Source: an uncultured Marvinbryantia sp. (GTDB lineage Bacteria; Bacillota; Clostridia; Lachnospirales; Lachnospiraceae). From it: DNA of 6,484 nucleotides. The position numbers were made by a program, and so were the translations under genes. The stretch covers positions 1-6,484 of the forward strand of contig CAKRON010000121.1 in assembly GCA_934373455.1 (NCBI GenBank). The letters run 5' to 3'. The notes beneath the pieces were generated by a model that saw nothing but the letters and a program-made list of their open reading frames with translations, searched no databases and was not told the origin of the DNA. Positions 5,476 to 6,484 of this stretch are shown piece after piece. Each line of letters opens with the position of its first letter. The first letter of the stretch is position 1.

Positions 5476-5504
5476 AAGGGTTAAGCCAGATCGGCTTAAC
5501 CCTT
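5476..5504 (-). terminator. Rho-independent terminator of yceD-rpmF
   Basis: A perfect 12-bp stem (aagggttaagcc / ggcttaaccctt) closes a 5-nt loop 20 nt past the rpmF stop. On the minus strand it ends in TTTT. The plus strand also has a nearby AATTTT, so it could act in both directions. The roughly 100 nt beyond it (5375-5475) is AT-rich and I see no feature there. Confidence 0.85.
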
Positions 5505-5524
5505 AATTTTACAGTGTTTACTAA

Positions 5525-5704
5525 TTAGTCCTGAGCGATGATCTCTTTTTTGTTATATGTTCCACAGTTCTTGCAAACTCTGTGAGACATCATCAGTTCT
5601 CCACACTTGCTGCATTTTACAAGGTTTGGAGCTACCATCTTCCAGTTAGCTCTTCTCTTGTCTCTTCTACCTTTAGAAGATTTATTCTTTGGACAGATTG
5701 ACAT
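5525..5704 (-). CDS. rpmF: 50S ribosomal protein L32 (59 aa)
   Basis: The product is MSICPKNKSSKGRRDKRR... followed by a zinc ribbon with C31-x2-C34 and C44-x2-C47, ending IIAQD. This is the normal bacterial L32 of the zinc-binding (C+) type, a small protein of the large ribosomal subunit. It follows yceD by only 3 nt and its GGAGG sits inside the last codons of yceD, 8 nt before the ATG, so the two are one transcript. In related genomes plsX and acpP usually follow rpmF; here a terminator and signalling genes follow instead. Confidence 0.98.
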   Translation of the reverse strand: MSICPKNKSSKGRRDKRRANWKMVAPNLVKCSKCGELMMSHRVCKNCGTYNKKEIIAQD

Positions 5705-5707
5705 GGT

Positions 5708-6235
5708 TTACACCTCCTTAAATTTGTTAAAGATTTCCTGGATCTGTGCCATCCTGGGATCCAAATCTGTAGGCTCACAGTCGCAAGTCTTCAGATTCAA
5801 ATTGGTCCCGCAGGTATTGCAGAGTCCCTTACAGTCCTCACGACATAACACCTTTGACGGCCAACTTACCAGTATCTCTGAACAGACAAGCTTATCCACA
5901 TCCAGATTGTATCCTTCAATATAATACTGCTCATCCAATGCCTGAATCCGTTCTTCCTCGTCCAATTTCATATCCACTTCTTTCTCGAAGTCAATCAAAA
6001 TCGGGACATCCACTTCTTCCAGACACCGGTCACAGGGAATAGCCAGAACTACTTCTGTATTTCCCTTAATCTGTAAGTTCCGTTCTCCTTTGTTCAAGAT
6101 CTCCAGAGATACCGGACTCTTACGAACGATAGGATAATCACCAAACGTTCCATGGAACTGATCCATCTCCAGTTCAGTATTTATCTGCATCTTCTTTCCG
6201 TCGATTTTCAAAATGTCATGTAAATCAACCTGCAT
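5708..6235 (-). CDS. yceD: YceD/DUF177 family protein, 23S rRNA accumulation factor (175 aa)
   Basis: This family sits next to rpmF in most bacteria and is linked to 23S rRNA accumulation and large-subunit assembly; its exact biochemistry is unsettled. The family's features are visible: CDRCLEEV at about residues 74-81, the C-terminal LCREDCKGLCNTCGTNLN, then CDCEPTDLDPR and a final helix. The cysteines may bind a metal. The length is typical. GGAGG lies 5 nt before the ATG at 6235, and a near-consensus sigma-A promoter stands 31 nt upstream. It is followed within 3 nt by rpmF. The upstream position of acetate kinase is the standard clostridial order. Confidence 0.94.
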   Translation of the reverse strand: MQVDLHDILKIDGKKMQINTELEMDQFHGTFGDYPIVRKSPVSLEILNKGERNLQIKGNTEVVLAIPCDRCLEEVDVPILIDFEKEVDMKLDEEERIQALDEQYYIEGYNLDVDKLVCSEILVSWPSKVLCREDCKGLCNTCGTNLNLKTCDCEPTDLDPRMAQIQEIFNKFKEV

Positions 6236-6265
6236 AATGCCCTCCTATCCTATCCATACCTGATT

Positions 6266-6294
6266 ATTATAACTATCTGCCTGTCATTTGTCAA
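6266..6294 (-). promoter_or_regulatory. Sigma-A promoter of yceD-rpmF
   Basis: On the minus strand TTGACA (6289-6294), a 17-nt spacer and TATAAT (6266-6271) match the housekeeping consensus at all twelve positions. The predicted transcription start lies roughly 20-25 nt before the yceD ATG, giving a short leader that holds the AGGAGG. AT-rich sequence upstream of the -35 could help as an UP element. Confidence 0.93.
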
Positions 6295-6356
6295 TCATAA
6301 ATTTACATAATTCCTTAAAGTTTTTATGATCTCATCATCACACTTCTGTCACAGAA

Positions 6357-6384
6357 AGAGCGTGACAGATTTCTGCCACGCCCT
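6357..6384 (-). terminator. Hairpin after ackA, probable terminator
   Basis: In the minus-strand RNA, AGGGCGUGGCAG pairs with CUGUCACGCUCU over 12 positions with a 4-nt loop. Two pairs are G-U; on the plus strand these would be A-C mismatches, so the structure is built for minus-strand transcripts. The U-run after it is short (UUCUGU), so termination may be incomplete. Confidence 0.7.
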
Positions 6385-6401
6385 TCATCTTCAGGCTGAT
6401 T

Positions 6402-6484
6402 TTATACTAAAGCTACTGTCTCGCGGCAGATTGCAAGTTCTTCATTTGTAGGAATTACTGCAACTTTCACTTTAGAATCAGCAG
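6402..6484 (-). CDS. ackA: Acetate kinase, last 26 codons (cut by right edge)
   Basis: The frame encodes ADSKVKVAVIPTNEELAICR and then ETVALV before TAA. The PTNEELAI(A/C)R block is the highly conserved C-terminus of acetate kinase, which makes ATP and acetate from acetyl phosphate and ADP in the fermentative Pta-AckA pathway. It is cytoplasmic. The remaining roughly 370 residues lie beyond the window. Its place upstream of yceD-rpmF is standard in Clostridia. A hairpin 18 nt past the stop separates it from the yceD promoter. Confidence 0.93.
   Translation of the reverse strand, partial: ADSKVKVAVIPTNEELAICRETVALV

Noticed and set aside
5607..6042. Plus-strand frames opposite rpmF and yceD
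   Set aside because: They are antisense to two firmly identified conserved genes.
6295..6329. Inverted repeat tcataaa / tttatga upstream of the yceD promoter
   Set aside because: Only 7 bp, entirely A/T-rich but for one pair, with a 21-nt gap; easily chance.

Overview
The window looks like a low-GC Firmicute chromosome, most likely Clostridia and probably Lachnospiraceae. The evidence is the ackA - yceD (DUF177) - rpmF gene order, strong AGGAGG-type ribosome binding sites, an ECF sigma factor paired with a DUF4179-type anti-sigma protein, and a secreted Cys/His-repeat surface protein. No species can be named. Every gene I can support lies on the minus strand, so transcription runs from high to low coordinates.

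In transcription order, the last 26 codons of acetate kinase (ackA) enter at the right edge and end at a hairpin (6357-6384). A near-consensus sigma-A promoter (TTGACA - 17 nt - TATAAT, 6266-6294) then drives yceD and rpmF, which are 3 nt apart. A strong symmetrical hairpin closes this unit at 5476-5504. A GC-rich palindrome (5333-5374) with the look of a dispersed REP-like repeat follows.

The next unit is a signalling block. A 55-59 aa two-helix membrane protein (5131-5298 or 5310) overlaps a PrsW-family intramembrane protease (4502-5134) by ATGA. Two hairpins lie downstream of prsW. They are followed by a candidate ECF-type promoter (4377-4407) and a 9-bp inverted repeat in the leader of an ECF sigma factor gene (3757-4311). 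That gene overlaps a membrane-anchored DUF4179-type anti-sigma gene (2606-3760), again by ATGA. A 120-aa two-helix membrane protein (2137-2499) follows. Inference: PrsW or another protease cuts the anti-sigma protein, frees the sigma factor, and the sigma factor transcribes its own operon. The anti-sigma frame meets an amber codon at 2606-2608 but stays open for 26 more codons that read like the natural C-terminus, so it may be a truncated allele.

The left part holds a LuxR-type regulator with a MalT-like helical-repeat body (1021-2022), preceded by a possible tiny leader ORF. Next comes a secreted protein that runs off the left edge (1-908). It has a signal peptide, CxxC pairs, three 39-residue repeats (117 bp each) and then 50-residue repeats (150 bp each). 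The window has no gene-free stretch longer than about 230 bases. No tRNA, rRNA, CRISPR array or transposase gene was seen.
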